Of a stretch of DNA of 64,000 nucleotides, positions 33,000-44,689 are shown one piece after another (the first letter of the stretch is position 1; every line of letters begins with the position of its first letter). The stretch comes from Megaustenia siamemsis. Taxonomy: Eukaryota; Mollusca; Gastropoda; Stylommatophora; Ariophantidae. The notes below the pieces were generated by a model that did not search any database, was not told the origin of the DNA, and was given only the letters and a program-made list of their open reading frames with translations. Location of the stretch: assembly GCA_032433765.1 (NCBI GenBank), contig JAVIAB010000073.1:52840144-52904143 (forward strand), in the 5' to 3' direction. Made by a program: the position numbers and the translations under genes.

Positions 33000-33795
33000 C
33001 ATGTATGTTCGTAGGTAGTGTTAATTTAATTCAAAATTTATTGAAGTTATATCAGTTTGGCATTCATTATATGCGACAGCTGTGTCCTCTGCTTCGGTGA
33101 GTTACGTTACAAAACATAGTAATCTGTGCCATGTTGTACACCATTTCGTCTGTACTCTCCTCTGCCTCTGTTGCATTTCAGCATTAATGAAAATATGGAG
33201 TGTTCCGAGTCAGTGTTTAGTCGTGTGTCTGCTGCATGGGGCTCAACGCATTGTTGCCAATTAATAGCACAGATGCATAAAACGGAATAATTTCACATAA
33301 GCTGTTTCACATATGGCTTAGAATTAAGTGGCAGTAGGATTTAGCAACAGGATGATGCAGCGACAGGGTAATACAACGACAAGATGATGTACCAGACACT
33401 GAAGTCCACATGAAAGCCAAAATCACAAGTAAATCAGCAACTGAATATGATCCAAGTGAAAGGACCTGGACATGCCAGTTTGACTGATCGTATCTGAAAG
33501 TATCCAGTTGTTTCTTTAGCGCGTTCAGGAAGGGCAAGTGATCGACTACTTTGGACAGTAAAGTCGCTTCAAGTACGATGTCTCGATGAAGTATCAATAT
33601 CGATTTATTTGTGTAGACCCGTTGACCATGACGCAGTAACATCGACAGTGTGTACATAAAAAAAAAATCACAATTGACCAAAAAACGAAAACGATCGTGT
33701 TGTCAGAGAAGACAAAAGAACTAACATCAACATTCTCAATCTTGATCATACAAGTCTCAAGTGGATCGTGGAGCTTTGTTCCAAAATTGAACTTC
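33000..33795. other. Unassigned; one 124-codon minus frame
   Basis: A minus frame at 33307-33681 (124 codons) has no motif I recognise and no supporting neighbour. It could be chance. Nothing else seen. Confidence 0.35.
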
Positions 33796-33798
33796 AGA

Positions 33799-33840
33799 CT
33801 CGCGCGCACACACGCGCACGCACACACGCGCACGCACAGA
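33799..33840. repeat. (CGCACA)n-type microsatellite
   Basis: Alternating CGCG/CACA steps of about 40 bp, a purine-pyrimidine alternation. Confidence 0.85.
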
Positions 33841-33965
33841 TAAAGTTGCTGTTATCATTGCTGACGCTGGACAGCGAATTACCGCCAGGCTATCCTTAGA
33901 GGTTAGTTTTAGAATAAACCTTCTATTGCTTGGACTGGAATTATTGCTTACGTAAAAGCATGTTT

Positions 33966-34222
33966 TGAGAGCCGCGACAGCTCAGTGGTTAGTGAACTGG
34001 ACTACAAAGGACAAGTGGTAGAGTTCGATCCCAACCGACGGCTTTCGGTTCACCCAGCCTTTAATGGGTACCGGATTTTTTTCTGGGAAAGTAAAGCGGC
34101 ACGGGCGTAATACCGACCACATTACCCCAAAAATCATATGCCGAAGGTCTGAGGAATTTATGGTCGCTAACACCATATTCCCTATACGCCACTTGGCTGT
34201 GACGGGGGTACTTTACCTTTTT
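33966..34222 (+). mobile_element. tRNA-derived SINE copy with TSD
   Basis: Plus-strand copy with head 'GAGCCGCGACAGCTCAGTGG', box B 'GTTCGATCCC' and a complete body ending '..GACGGGGGTACTTTACC'. Flanks carry a 12-bp duplication with one mismatch: AAAAGCATGTTT at 33954-33965 and AAGAGCATGTTT at 34223-34234. Confidence 0.93.
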
Positions 34223-34239
34223 AAGAGCATGTTTCGCTT

Positions 34240-34715
34240 ACTTCACCGTTCAGTTATTAAGAGCGTTGTGCTCTCGCAGCTGTTACAATAATGTATATCT
34301 GGCTTTTTGATCTTGAAATCACGATATGACAGTGAGAAAGAGCACTTTAAATTCTGTTTGATAAAGTATTAGTTCATTTCCCAATGGAACATTACTATCT
34401 AGCAGTAATAGTAGTAGTATTTGTAGCAGCAGTAGTAGTAGACCCGGGTTGATATGGTAGCAAAAGTAGCATATTCTACCGGCCCCGGGCTTTTAGGGGC
34501 CCCGCGCCAATGAATATGTACATACTTTTTTTGGTTATCTTCTAATATGTGTCAAACCAGTGATCCTGTGATTGATACTGCCTTTCGTGTCTCGAAATTA
34601 ATTGTGTGAATGAGCAAAATAGGGTGACTTAGTGTGACTTCATTATTGTTTTATCTTAATTTAAACTTTGTTGACTCTTTTATTTCATTTTTTTAAATTA
34701 TAAAATAGTTAGAGC
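34240..34715. other. No gene; GC-rich inverted repeat inside
   Basis: 34474-34505 contains GGCCCC, a 9-bp spacer and GGGGCCCC in otherwise AT-rich DNA, able to form a short stem. No element boundary could be fixed. Confidence 0.35.
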
Positions 34716-34718
34716 AAG

Positions 34719-34787
<69 letters not shown>
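34719..34787. repeat. (TA)n microsatellite
   Basis: About 68 bp of uninterrupted TA dinucleotides. It is self-complementary and can extrude a cruciform. Confidence 0.97.
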
Positions 34788-34789
<2 letters not shown>

Positions 34790-35135
34790 ATGTGTTAAAT
34801 AAAGAGTGGGACAAATTTAAAAAAAATGAATTAGAAATGAAATGAATAAAATGTATATGAAAATGTACGATATTTTAGCGATATTTTCGTATTCAAACTG
34901 ACATTGACATAATCTTCTGCGTGAAATGGATACATCCTATAACAACAACACATTTTGATGTTAAATGTAGAAAAATTAATGTTTAAACAATAATGTTGAT
35001 TGTGCTGTTACACTTTCATAATGATAATTACTATGCAAATTCAAAATGTATGTATTCAAATATATTGATGTTTTTTTCATGTAAGGCCCTTTTCTTAACA
35101 ATGCTACAGACTCTAGCTTTATCTGGCAATGAGTA
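34790..35135. other. No recognisable feature
   Basis: AT-rich spacer. Confidence 0.4.
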
Positions 35136-35139
35136 GTAG

Positions 35140-35772
35140 TTATCATCATCATCGTCATGTGCCATACCGGTTGGCGTAAGCGATTATGTCCTTCCACAAA
35201 CTTCTATCCATCGTGCACCGTGTCAATTCTATTGACTGTTTTCCATGCCATGACACTAAGCTATCTAGTATTTTCTCTCTTTGTCGTCCGCAATATCTTT
35301 CCCTGTATTTTGCCAGTTGTAGTCAGGTATTCCAACTTTCCTCTTCTCATGATGTGCCCGAAAAAAGGTTGATTATTTCTTTCTGATGTTTCTAAGGAGC
35401 TCACGTTTTGTGTTGGCCTCTTTGAGAACTTCCTCATTGGTCTTTTTAGCTGTCCATGAAACTTTCAACATTCTTCTGAGAAATCCCATCTCTGTGGTCT
35501 CTAATTGTCTTTTCATTTGTTTGTTTACTGTCCATAATTCGCTTCCATAGGTCAGAATTGGCTTTAGAGCACCGACGAACTCTATTTTTCACTACTATTG
35601 ACATAGATTTGTTGTATACGTCGTTTTTATTTTTCTGAAATGCTATTTTGGCCTGAGCTATTCTGTTTTTTTCTTCTGTGGTGCATCTTCCATCTGATAT
35701 TTTTGTCCCCGAGCATTTGGTACTTTGCACTTGTTTCAGATTTGTCCTGTTTATTTTTATGCTGCTTGCTGA
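35140..35772 (-). pseudogene. RTE-type LINE family A, 3' fragment
   Basis: The reverse complement follows family A from the ATGATGATG 3' end (35140-35155) through 'LRRMLKVPW'-equivalent codons and 'SRIAQAKIAFQKMKN'-equivalent codons ('NRIAQAKIAFQKNKNDVY' at about 35600-35690). It stops near 'INDTNLKQVQ', some 0.6 kb in. Many stops. Confidence 0.88.
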
Positions 35773-35779
35773 TGATGTG

Positions 35780-36058
35780 TAGTAGTAGTGGTGGTAATTA
35801 CAGTTGCAGTAACAGTATGCATTTTAATATACCAAACGTAATGAGAGTTGAAATGCTTGCAATAATTTTTTAGCAGTTAGCAGAGACGGTCCATAAGTGT
35901 TTCATAATGATAGTTGACATTCTTTGGGGTGGGGGGGGGGGTGAAATAAGATTTTCCCTTCTTCATTTATTACATAAATCAAGTGAGCTGTGGTTTGTCT
36001 TCAGAGTGGTTCTTGGAACTGGAGGTGCTGCTTCGGCGTCAAGGTGCTGCTTGGTGTT
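35780..36058. other. Spacer with G-run
   Basis: A short run of 12-13 G with one T lies at about 35929-35941. No gene seen. Confidence 0.4.
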
Positions 36059-36061
36059 CGT

Positions 36062-36575
36062 GGCTGTGCTTTGATCCTTAGGGTGGTCAATGGTCCTCTG
36101 GGTGGTGACTGGTCCTCTGGGTGGTCAATGGTCCTCTGGGTGGTCAATGGTCCTCTGGGTGGTCAATGGTCCTCTGGGTGGTGACTGGTCCTCTGGGTGG
36201 TGACTGGTCCTCTGGGTGGTGACTGGTCCTCTGGGTGGTGACTGGTCCTCGTGGTTGGTGACTGGCCCTTTGGGTGGTGACTGGCCCTTTGGGTGGTGAC
36301 TGGCTCTCTGGGTGGTGACTGGCTCTCTGGGTGGTGACTGGCCCTCTGGGTGGTGACTGGCTCTCTGGGTGGTGACTGGCTCTCTGGGTGGTGACTGGCC
36401 CTCGTGGGTGGTGACTGGCCCTCGTGGGTGGTGACTGGTCCTCGTGGGTGGTGACTGGTCCTCGTGGGTGGTGACTGGTCCTCGTGGTTGATGAGTGGTT
36501 CTCGGGGTGGTGAGTGGTTCTCGGGGGTGGTAAGTGGTTCTCGGGGGTGGTGTGTGTTCCTCAGCGTGATGATTG
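36062..36575. repeat. 19-bp minisatellite (CTCTGGGTGGTGACTGGTC unit)
   Basis: About 26 copies of a 19-bp unit 'CTCTGGGTGGTGACTGGTC' and variants. GGTCAATGG variants sit at the left, CCCTTTGGG and CTCTCTGGG in the middle, CTCGTGGGTGG at the right. G-rich on the plus strand. Confidence 0.92.
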
Positions 36576-36579
36576 ATCC

Positions 36580-36980
36580 TAAGTGCTACAAATCGCTTGT
36601 TAGAGGTCTCTCTTGTTATTGGTAATTAATAGTTTAACCAACATCATCAGTTTGACGGTTGGTCCTTTCTGCGTCGGTTTATCCATTGTCTTATAATATC
36701 TAATGTGTGATAATTGATCTAATTTGTGAATGTCTTGTGTGTTACGAAAAGTCCTACAAACTCTGATTGGGCCTTTAGGTAATGACTGGTTCATTGTTAG
36801 TCCTGTGTTAGCATTGGTGCTATATTACTGGGGGTTCATTGTGGGATGGCATGCCGAGGTTAGTCTTCTGTTAGGTATTGTCATTAGAGATATTCTTCGT
36901 CTTCTTGGTAAATATTGGTCGCCTGTGCTAGGGCCAGGCGCTGGTTAAGGTTTATGGCTGTTATCGTTCATATTAGTTTA
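36580..36980. other. No recognisable feature
   Basis: Spacer; a few decayed minisatellite-like words (GTCCTGTGTTAG) but no array. Confidence 0.4.
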
Positions 36981-37049
36981 TAATATGATAAATAGCATTT
37001 TCATACCAACTGTGTGCCATGAAAGTCAAACATGGACCCATTCTTAATC

Positions 37050-37412
37050 TTTTTTTAGGAAAGATCAATACATATGAGATGCGATGCTTGAGAAAAGTAA
37101 CAAACAACACAAGAAGAGAAATGAAACCATAAGAAAAATGGTAGGAATAAAACCCTGCCACAAATATATAGAGCAACAACTTAAATGATTGGGCCAACTG
37201 GTTATAATGAATCCTCACCAATCACCATCAAGGGCGTTCTTCTCGAGAATGCATGAAAAAAGACCAAGAGGAAGTCCAAGAAGAAGATGAATAGATGCAG
37301 TAATAGAGACTTGTAACAACAAAGGGACAAATGAAAAGAATGACAAATGATATAAACCACGATACCTTTCGGTATTAGTGAAAAGAGAAAAGAAGTAGAA
37401 GAAGATTGTTCA
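37050..37412 (+). pseudogene. LINE family L5, 3' fragment
   Basis: The plus translation has 'GKINTYEMRCLRKVTNNTRR', 'WANWL' and 'MHEKRPRGSPRRR', resembling the post-RT tail of RTE-like LINEs ('..MR.LRR..', 'RPRGRPRKRW'). The last ~70 bp ('ATGACAAATGATATAAACCA..') recur inverted at 39143-39216, which confirms a family 3' end. Frameshifts and stops throughout. Confidence 0.65.
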
Positions 37413-37449
37413 TATTGATGATTGATAGATGGATTGTTCACATAACCTG

Positions 37450-38160
37450 AAACTGTGTGCCAAGTAATTTAACGATGATTTCATTTTTCCATAATTGACA
37501 TTAATTCAAATTAGCTTTTCAAATAGGTTTCCCTGTTGTTTTTTTTCTTCGTTGCTTCAATTGATTGATTCCAGCTGCCTCTTCCACAACGCAGTAAAAA
37601 AAAATATGTGAGATATTCATGCAGCCACTGCCTCTGTACTTTCCTTTGACAATTATATCCTCAGATCTGTCTTCTCTGACATGAAATCACTGGAGGTTTG
37701 TCGTTTCTTTATCCTATTAAAAGGGTATTTCAGAAGCTTTTTCCCCCCGGGTTCTCTACCCAGCTAAATCTTCATCTAATCTTCTTAATGTATTGGAATG
37801 CGAAAGAAAGTATCCTAAGATTCCTGATAACATTACTCCATCATTATCTCCAGAAAAATATGTATTTTTGGTTACGGTTCAAATTCTGAGTTCTTTCTGA
37901 AATCTTTGTTTCGTACTTAGCATGTAATTCAATTCCCAGTAGCACGTCATTCCATGTATTTGTTTTGTAAAATGTCTTTATTCACTTTACTTTGTTCATT
38001 AGTTGTATACTTTTGTCTTCCCTGTTTTTTTTGTAATCCATCCACATAATTTTAAATTGTTCACTGGAGATAATTGTAAATCTTTGCTCGTGTTCCACTG
38101 TGAGATTCTTATCGTAAAGGTATATAACAAGGACACTATTTTAAATGTGGAATTGGAATT
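37450..38160. other. No recognisable feature
   Basis: Spacer; nothing supportable. Confidence 0.4.
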
Positions 38161-38164
38161 TTAA

Positions 38165-38480
38165 TGGATATGATTGACTATTGACTAGCTATGATTGACT
38201 ATTGACTAGTTATGATTGACTGTTGACTAGCTATGGTTGACTGTTGACTAGCTATGGTTGACTATTGACTAGCTATGGTTGACTATTGACTAGCTGTGGT
38301 TGACTGTTGACTAGCTATGGTTGACTGTTGGCAAGCTATGGTTGATTGTTGGCAAACTATGGTTGACTGTTGACTAGCTGTGGTTGACTGTTGACTAGCT
38401 ATGGTTGACTATTGACTAGCTATGGTTGACTATTGACTAGCTATGATTGACTATTGCCTAGCTATGATTGACTAGTTATC
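38165..38480. repeat. 21-bp minisatellite (CTATGGTTGACTGTTGACTAG unit)
   Basis: About 15 copies of a 21-bp unit with A/G and ACTAG/GCAAG variants (CTATGATTGACTATTGACTAG and CTATGGTTGACTGTTGACTAG). Confidence 0.92.
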
Positions 38481-38484
38481 TCTA

Positions 38485-39140
38485 CAGCATTATCATATTT
38501 GTGGGATCTGCGGCGGAGACCTATGAGACCGGAGAATAAAGGCCGTGTGTCCTGAGCAATCGCAACAAATTGTTCAGTTCGGGATTGTTATTTTGATCGA
38601 CGTAAATTCTCACTAATATTATTTACGGACAACGTGCTACTATTGAATCATCTTTAAGAAATAGTTGCCTGGAAGAATGTTTAAATATAACATAAGCAAG
38701 TAAATACATTTATTCATTTTCACTCTTTCGTTTAGTACTATCTTATTGCCGTTCAATATTGTAAAGTTATCGAATGATACTAGGGATAGTTACTTGGTGA
38801 TATGTTTATATGCACCTAACCTGACTGAGTCTGTGACGCAGCGGGTAGACGGTGAAGTGTGCAACATGAAGGTCGACATTTAAATGTGGCGTTACGTAGA
38901 TTTTTAAAAATGTAAATGACAGTTACATATCTTGTTGGATAAACAGGCGGTTCTACCGCTCGTAAACCAGAGCAGAGTGAAAAATTAAAAAGTGAAACCA
39001 AGCGGTGTGCAACGCGTGCACGTGCTATCTCACATGATGTGACATTAATTATTAGAAGACACGTTTGTTATAAATCAAAAGGGTTACGGGTCTGACTTTC
39101 AGATGTGGTTTTTTTTTTTTTGGTCCCGGAAAGGCTGTGG
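38485..39140. other. No recognisable feature
   Basis: Spacer, with an 11-12-bp T-run near 39110. Confidence 0.4.
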
Positions 39141-39142
39141 GG

Positions 39143-39216
39143 CTCATCCCTCTTCTTCTTTTCTCTTTTCACTGATACCTAAAAGGTGGCGTGGTTTATA
39201 TCATTTGTCGTTCTGG
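39143..39216 (-). pseudogene. LINE family L5, 3' end scrap
   Basis: Reverse complement of 37338-37412: 'TTTCTCTTTTCACTGATACC' and 'TTTATATCATTTGTCGTTC' match. Confidence 0.7.
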
Positions 39217-39221
39217 GGCTC

Positions 39222-39385
39222 ATCAACCTATAAAAATGGGTACCGGAGGTTTTCTGGGGTAGTAAGGCGGTCTGATGTGGTACTGACCTAATTTTCCAAA
39301 AATATGTAATTTGTTCATAGAAAAATGTAGTCACTAACACCATTTGTCCCCATACACCAAACAAGGTCGGAATGTAAAAAAACAT
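39222..39385 (+). mobile_element. Diverged SINE body
   Basis: Plus-strand landmarks of the SINE body are in order: 'AAAATGGGTACCGGAGGTTT', 'TCTGGGGTAGTAAGGCGG', 'TACTGACC', 'TAGTCACTAACACCAT' and 'ATACACCAAACAAGG'. The tRNA head is missing. Confidence 0.6.
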
Positions 39386-39677
39386 TAAAAATTAAGAATG
39401 TAAGTGATGCTCACATCTGGTATAAGCCAGCTCTGACGGTCCGGTCATGCATACATAATTGATAATGTAACACTTAAATTAGGTTTCATGCATTAAAATC
39501 TGACCAGTAGTGTTTCTGTATAACTTAATGATCCCATGCGGTATAAGGTAGTTCGTGCACTTGGGTAAGGGTTCTCCTCGGAGGTGTTTGGTATTTTGAT
39601 TAGAAGATCGGAGCACCTGTAGATGTGTCCTGATTGCAATGATAATCATCTTTACATAATATGTAATATACATTGCA

Positions 39678-39800
39678 TATCATAGCACGACAAGACACAG
39701 CACCACGAGCGTTAAATACAAACACAACACAGCATACACAACACAACATACACGACACAGTATGCACGACACAACATACACGACACAACACACATAACCT
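39678..39800. repeat. Short CACGACACAACATA-type repeat
   Basis: Imperfect copies of ACACAACATACACGACACA over about 110 bp. Confidence 0.65.
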
Positions 39801-39804
39801 TACA

Positions 39805-40470
39805 TCTGGTAATCATACACTGTACAAAACCCTTGACTCTCCCACATCCCCTGGACTGAAAGCGGTCAACGAATCATAGCTGACTGTTTGATTGTGATCA
39901 GAGAACCATAATTATTAAAAGTCTTACTCCTCCTCCTCTCGATGGCCACAGACTGGAGCGACACTCTAGCTTGTCTTAGACTCCTTTCAAAAGAAGCACA
40001 TACAAGTCATTGTACAGACATTTAAAGTAAAGCAATTACCTTTTTTTACTTAATCTCAACATTTTATAATGTTTTCGTGGGATTTCATTGCCTTTTTTCC
40101 GTCACATTACACGAGTGACAAATATAACCATCTACACATTTAAGGCACTTTCGTTATCTTGTGTAAGCAAAATCGTTTGCTACGACTTTGACTTGTTAGA
40201 ATCTCCAATCTGAAATAATCATGACAAAAATCTAGCACAATGTGTACTTCTACCTACACCTGTCTCCGATTCAATTCTATTAGTTGCCGTCGTGGAGATC
40301 CTGTTTGTTTACATTAGGACACCACCTTCAATGTTATACCTTCCATTCCAAGCTCCCAAATATATATTTTTTTCCATATTTCCATATACTCCCTTTGAAT
40401 CAAATGATAAACGTGCTTGAGAGATCTAAAGAGTGTTTCATTCAATTTTTTACATTTATTTTGTATGTAC
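39805..40470. other. No recognisable feature
   Basis: Spacer; nothing supportable. Confidence 0.4.
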
Positions 40471-40472
40471 GT

Positions 40473-40473
40473 G

Positions 40474-40502
<29 letters not shown>
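40473..40502. repeat. (CT)n microsatellite
   Basis: About 14 uninterrupted CT dinucleotides. Confidence 0.9.
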
Positions 40503-40504
<2 letters not shown>

Positions 40505-40506
<2 letters not shown>

Positions 40507-40885
40507 ATGTTGTTTATGTATACTCAGACATATAAATATGCATCTATAAGCACACACATGCATGTAACTATCATCTCCTGTGGAACCTCTGAATGTGATC
40601 ATTATATAAAAAGCAAATTAAGATCACTATATCTGTCATTTCAAAGAGTTTACGAAAATTATAAACATTCGCATACCTGTCTCAGCTCATATACGTCCAA
40701 ATTGTCTTATGGCAATGAATTGTATCCCTTAAAGGACTTTACAGTCGCCTCGCCCATACAGGATAGTTGCAATTACATAAGTTGAAGCTTGTTCTCATAA
40801 TTGTTTAAGGTGAAATCTATTAGGAATCCACTCATCGGAGCTGTTTTCTTTATATCCAGAACTGGATGATGATAGAATAAGGTTA
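40505..40885. other. No recognisable feature
   Basis: Spacer; a 92-codon plus frame has no signature. Confidence 0.4.
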
Positions 40886-40900
40886 AGTAAATGTAATTAT

Positions 40901-41153
40901 GAGCTGCGATAGCTCAGTGGTTAGTGATCTGGACTACAAAGAATCTCGGGCTCGATCCTGATCGACGGCTTCCGGGTTCACCCAGCCTTTAATGGGTACC
41001 GGATTTTTTCTTGGAAAGTAAAGTGGCATGAACGTAATACCGACCACATTACCCCAAAATTCATGTGCTGAAGGTCTGTAAAAATTATGGTCACTAACAA
41101 CATAGTCCCTATACGCCACTTGGCATGACAGAGTTTTTGACTTTACTTACTTT
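40901..41153 (+). mobile_element. tRNA-derived SINE, full length with perfect 13-bp TSD
   Basis: Head 'GAGCTGCGATAGCTCAGTGG', box B-like 'GCTCGATCCTG', complete body, and a 3' end '..GACTTTACTTACTTT'. The target duplication TAAATGTAATTAT is exact at 40888-40900 and 41154-41166, which fixes both ends of the element. Confidence 0.95.
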
Positions 41154-41184
41154 TAAATGTAATTATTGTAAGAAGCAATGCAGC

Positions 41185-41622
41185 AACTCTCAATCAGTTG
41201 ATGAAACAGTAACTCTCCAAAAACAGCAGCTCTCCATCATCTGATGAAACAACTCTCCAAAAACAGCAGTTCTCCATCAATTGATGAAACAACTCTCCAA
41301 AGACAACAGTTCTCAATCGATGACACAATTATCCAAAAACAGAAATTCTCAATCGATGAAATAACTTTCCAAAAACAGCAGTTCTCCATAATTTGATGAA
41401 ACAACGCTCCAAAAAAACAACAGTTCTCAATCGATGAAATAATTCTCCAAAAAACAGCAGTTCCCAATCGATGAAACAACTTTCCAAAAATAGCAGTTCT
41501 CCATCAATTGATGAAACAACTTTCCAAAAATAGCAGTTCTCCATCAATTGATGAAACAACTCTCCAAAAACAGCAGTTCTTCGTCGATTGATGAAACATC
41601 TTTCCAACGGCTGATGAACTAG
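41185..41622. repeat. ~36-41-bp tandem repeat
   Basis: About 12 copies of a unit with 'TTGATGAAACAACTCTCCAA' and 'AAACAGCAGTTCTCCATCAA', varying in length by small indels. The minus strand is open for 80-100 codons (for example 41329-41631) because some units are multiples of three. Confidence 0.88.
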
Positions 41623-41624
41623 CA

Positions 41625-42698
41625 ACGACAAATAAATACGGCAACGTGCTTTTGAGATTTTTCAATTAGAAGGCATTTGTCATGTTTCTTTCTACATCGC
41701 AGTTCGTTCTAAACAAGGTATCGTTTACGTTAATACGTAATTTATAACACAATTATTGTAGGTTCAACTATGGGAACGACACACATCCGGCTTATATCAC
41801 GGCATGTATTTTTAATCGAGTTAGCGTTCCCTCTTTGATCCTTACTTTCTCTGCTGAGCTAATTAACCTGTTCTGGATCAGTGAGATAGAGATAATTTAT
41901 ACGTTGGTTGAGCTTTGATTCTCTACTTCATAGCGTTGACCTTTTGTTGTGAAGGTATGGATGAATAGTGTCGCTAGTCTACGACAAGCTCCGATGTCTA
42001 CGCCTTTCGGCTCGAGTGAATCCAGCACTACGCTTCTAGTCGTGATAATTATCTGTTAATTCGCTAATTTATTTGTCCCAGGGTTCTGTGTCAGCAATGA
42101 ACAACTCATGCAATCATCATGAAGACATCAATTAAAAGCAAAAAAAAAAAAAATCACTTCAAAAAAGATACATCTTAGTCGTTTTGTCATTTCCCTGAAT
42201 GACCTTTATGTTATTCCAACTGAATGTTGGATGCTCACATCTAACTATGAAGTTGGCAAAATTATAACATTGGAGGGGAAATGCGATAAACGAGATTAGT
42301 GGGTTACACTTTCAAGAGCTGTCATTTTGTTAAAAGTTTAATTGAGCACCAATGAGGTGCATCTGTCAGCAGTGAAGCATGGTCCATCATTTTTTGTGTC
42401 TTGATTTTCTTTTCGCTGGAAATCGGTTGTAAATGTTGCATATGCTGCTGAATATGGTGGCAAGCACGTCGTTCTAGACGAAGAAAGATCGATGGTCATG
42501 TCTCCGGACGTTAAGAGTTAACAATAGCTAATATAGGCTGCAGTTTTTGTGTGCGTTTTTTAAAATTTATTCCATGGGAGATGAGTCAGAAAGTGATTGA
42601 ATACTCTTTATTTGATTGAAATAAGCGAATGTGCATTCAAATAGGGCATGTCCGGATATCGACTTCAGTTTCTCACTTTTTGGAAATTATTGAGTTAT
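41625..42698. other. No recognisable feature
   Basis: About 1.07 kb without a supportable gene or repeat, apart from a poly-A run near 42140. Confidence 0.4.
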
Positions 42699-42716
42699 TT
42701 GAGGGTCATCATCATT

Positions 42717-44671
42717 TCACTCCGAACATGTCCATAGGTGCTCAGATCCCCTCCTCAGCAATTTCCGCAGTGTCCAGCGACTGACGACTCCAGTTCTATG
42801 TTGGTTGATAAGTCTTCTTATACGGCCACTAAGTTTCTTATTTCTGGCTGTGCCCATATTAATTCCCATTTCCATCATCCGAAGAAGTGACGTAGATCTG
42901 TGTTTGTCAAAGTCCTGCGCTCTTCCCACATCTCGGAGGGCATTGATGGTGTCCGCCCGATCCATTGGTTGCCCGTCCTCAACGACAGCACAGCTAGCCA
43001 ACCTGTCCGCTCTTTCATTTCCCCGTACTCCCGCAAGTCCAGGGACATAGACAAAGGTGACCTTACGTATTTTGGATTTCTGCAACGACTCTACCTAGTG
43101 CATGCGTACAGTGCCCGCCTCCACTTTTTTTAATCATGCTCATCGAATCACTCAGTATACATGCGTGGGTGTAGTCTTGTGACTCTAACCATTTGAATGC
43201 TTTGGTCACTGCCATCACCTCCATCGGGGAGTGCATCGCCAGTTTGAGGAGCATATACATGAGATATTCAAATGGTACCCTGTTGTACGCATCCCCCAGA
43301 TCTATAGCAGCAGCATATGTCTCCTCTCGTATGTGGAAGCCTTAGAAGACGTCATAGGGAAAGACTGCCGCCTTGAGCCATGTCTCTGTTATATCTACAA
43401 CCTCCGAGTGTGAGTGGGAACGCGCGTTTCTGTTCAAGGTGACAGGTGAGGACACGGGCAACTATTTTCTCCAGCAGCTTGCCCGCAGTGTTCTGCATTG
43501 TGATGATTCTGTAGACACTGATCTGAGAATGGTTCTTGTTTGGCTTCGGTAGCAGTAGTAAGTAGCTGTGTAGCCACTCCTCATTAATCTGGCCACTCCG
43601 AATGCTGACATTAAACTCATTGGCCAGTTTTGTCAAGTCGTCGTCAGCTAAATCGCCTGTCATCGCACCGAACGCCATCTGGACCAGGAGCAGTGTTGTG
43701 TGACCTTTTAAGTGTCGTGCGAATGGTATCGGTTGCGATTGTGAGATCTTCTTCCAGCACTACATCCTTACACAATATTGACATCGATCCCCGTATCCTC
43801 ATTCTTACAGCCTCATTTCTTTGGTCCGTCTGCTCAATGTAGCGGGCAAGCAGGGCCTTCCCTTTGCTCTCATCAGATTTGTGCCATATCCGGCCTGTGC
43901 TCTGAAAGTCTATGTCATGTTGTGCCATTTATGCACTGATGAAGGCGCCAGAATGTGGCTAGCAATTTTTCTGAGCACACTTTTTACAGAAGTCATCCCA
44001 TTTGGCATCCTTAGCCTGCTTAGCGCATAGTTTAAAGTGCATCATTTTTTGGTCGACCTCTACTTTCAGACGCTTCAAGAGCTCAGGTTGTGTTCTCCCA
44101 TTATTTCTGGCTTTCTGTCATGTCTTGGCCGTTTGTCTCTTGCTCCGCCTAGCTTCCTCGACTTATACGTTCCACCAGGGTGGCTGCGTCCATCTCTCCT
44201 TCCTCCTCCGAGGGGCGCTCTGTTTCCTATGTCTGATTTTGCTAATGACGCCCTGGTCTGTTTTCTCTTAGTGGAATGTGTGGAGCTTTCTTTTCTGGCT
44301 TCTATTTCTGCTTTTCTCAATTAGGAGGACATATGGATAGTGATCACTTCCGTGGAACCCCATTGCACTCCGCCTGAAAACCGGTGCGAAGGTGGAAGAC
44401 ACCAGTGCAAGGTCTATGACACTATCGGAGTCCCCTGTTCGAGTGACCATTCGTGTGAGAGTCTGGGATCCTACTCTGATTCCTGATCGCAGAAAGAGAG
44501 AGAGAGAGAGAGAGAGGCACTCTCTCGACTAAATCGACTGGCACTAGTGCGTTCTATAGGTCCTTCTCCCTGCTTGTTGGTTATGTCGTTACCCCACTGG
44601 TTTCCTCTAGCATTAAATTCTGCGCAGAAAATTTTGGAAGTGTGATGTGAACCCTGTGCTTTTGGAAACAT
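42717..44671 (-). pseudogene. Family F endonuclease / RT / RNase H remnants
   Basis: 5' to 3' on the minus strand. Endonuclease: 'FCAEFNARGNQWGNDITNKQ' (44671-44520; usual GDFNAR is AEFNAR), then after the short insert 'SVIDLALVSS' and 'MGFHGSDHYPYVLLIE' (44450-44270; the SDH catalytic motif is kept). Linker: 'TGRIWHKSDESKGKALLARY' (43928 on). RT start: 'NTAPGPDGVRCDD', 'LPKPNKNHSQISVYRIITMQ', 'NTAGKLLEKIVARVLTCHLE'. Motif A 'AIDLGDAYNRVPFEYL' lies at about 43315-43265 in a shifted frame. The next residues are 'LKLAMHSPMEVMAVTKAF', 'KWLESQDYTHACILSDSMSM' and 'FVYVPGLAGVRGNERADRLA', which is RNase H. Motifs B, C (YADD) and the RT thumb are absent. In an intact element the polyprotein nicks target DNA, reverse transcribes and degrades the RNA strand. 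This copy cannot. Confidence 0.85.
44462..44517 (-). mobile_element. Short 3' tail of an RNase-H LINE (family E type) inside family F
   Basis: In the minus orientation: a (CT)n run, then 'TCTGCGATCAGGAATCAGAG' and 'TAGGATCCCAGACTCTCAC'. This is the same 3' terminal sequence as at 12850-12905 (plus strand there) and 47262-47320. It interrupts the family F endonuclease between 'ASRFSRE' and 'VTRTGDSDSVIDL'. Confidence 0.65.
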
Positions 44672-44689
44672 AGTGACACCAAATGTGAG

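Larger units (their letters stand above)
42703..44680 (-). mobile_element. RNase-H LINE (family F), internally deleted
   Basis: Minus-strand element with an ATGATGATG 3' end (plus-strand 42703-42715). It keeps the back half of an AP endonuclease, the start of RT, and an RNase H domain. RT from just after motif A to the beginning of RNase H is gone, and the endonuclease is itself interrupted by a short insert (44462-44517). Confidence 0.85.

Noticed and set aside
33307..33681. Host gene of 124 codons on the minus strand
   Set aside because: No recognisable motif, no splice or neighbour support, and length within chance expectation for this window.
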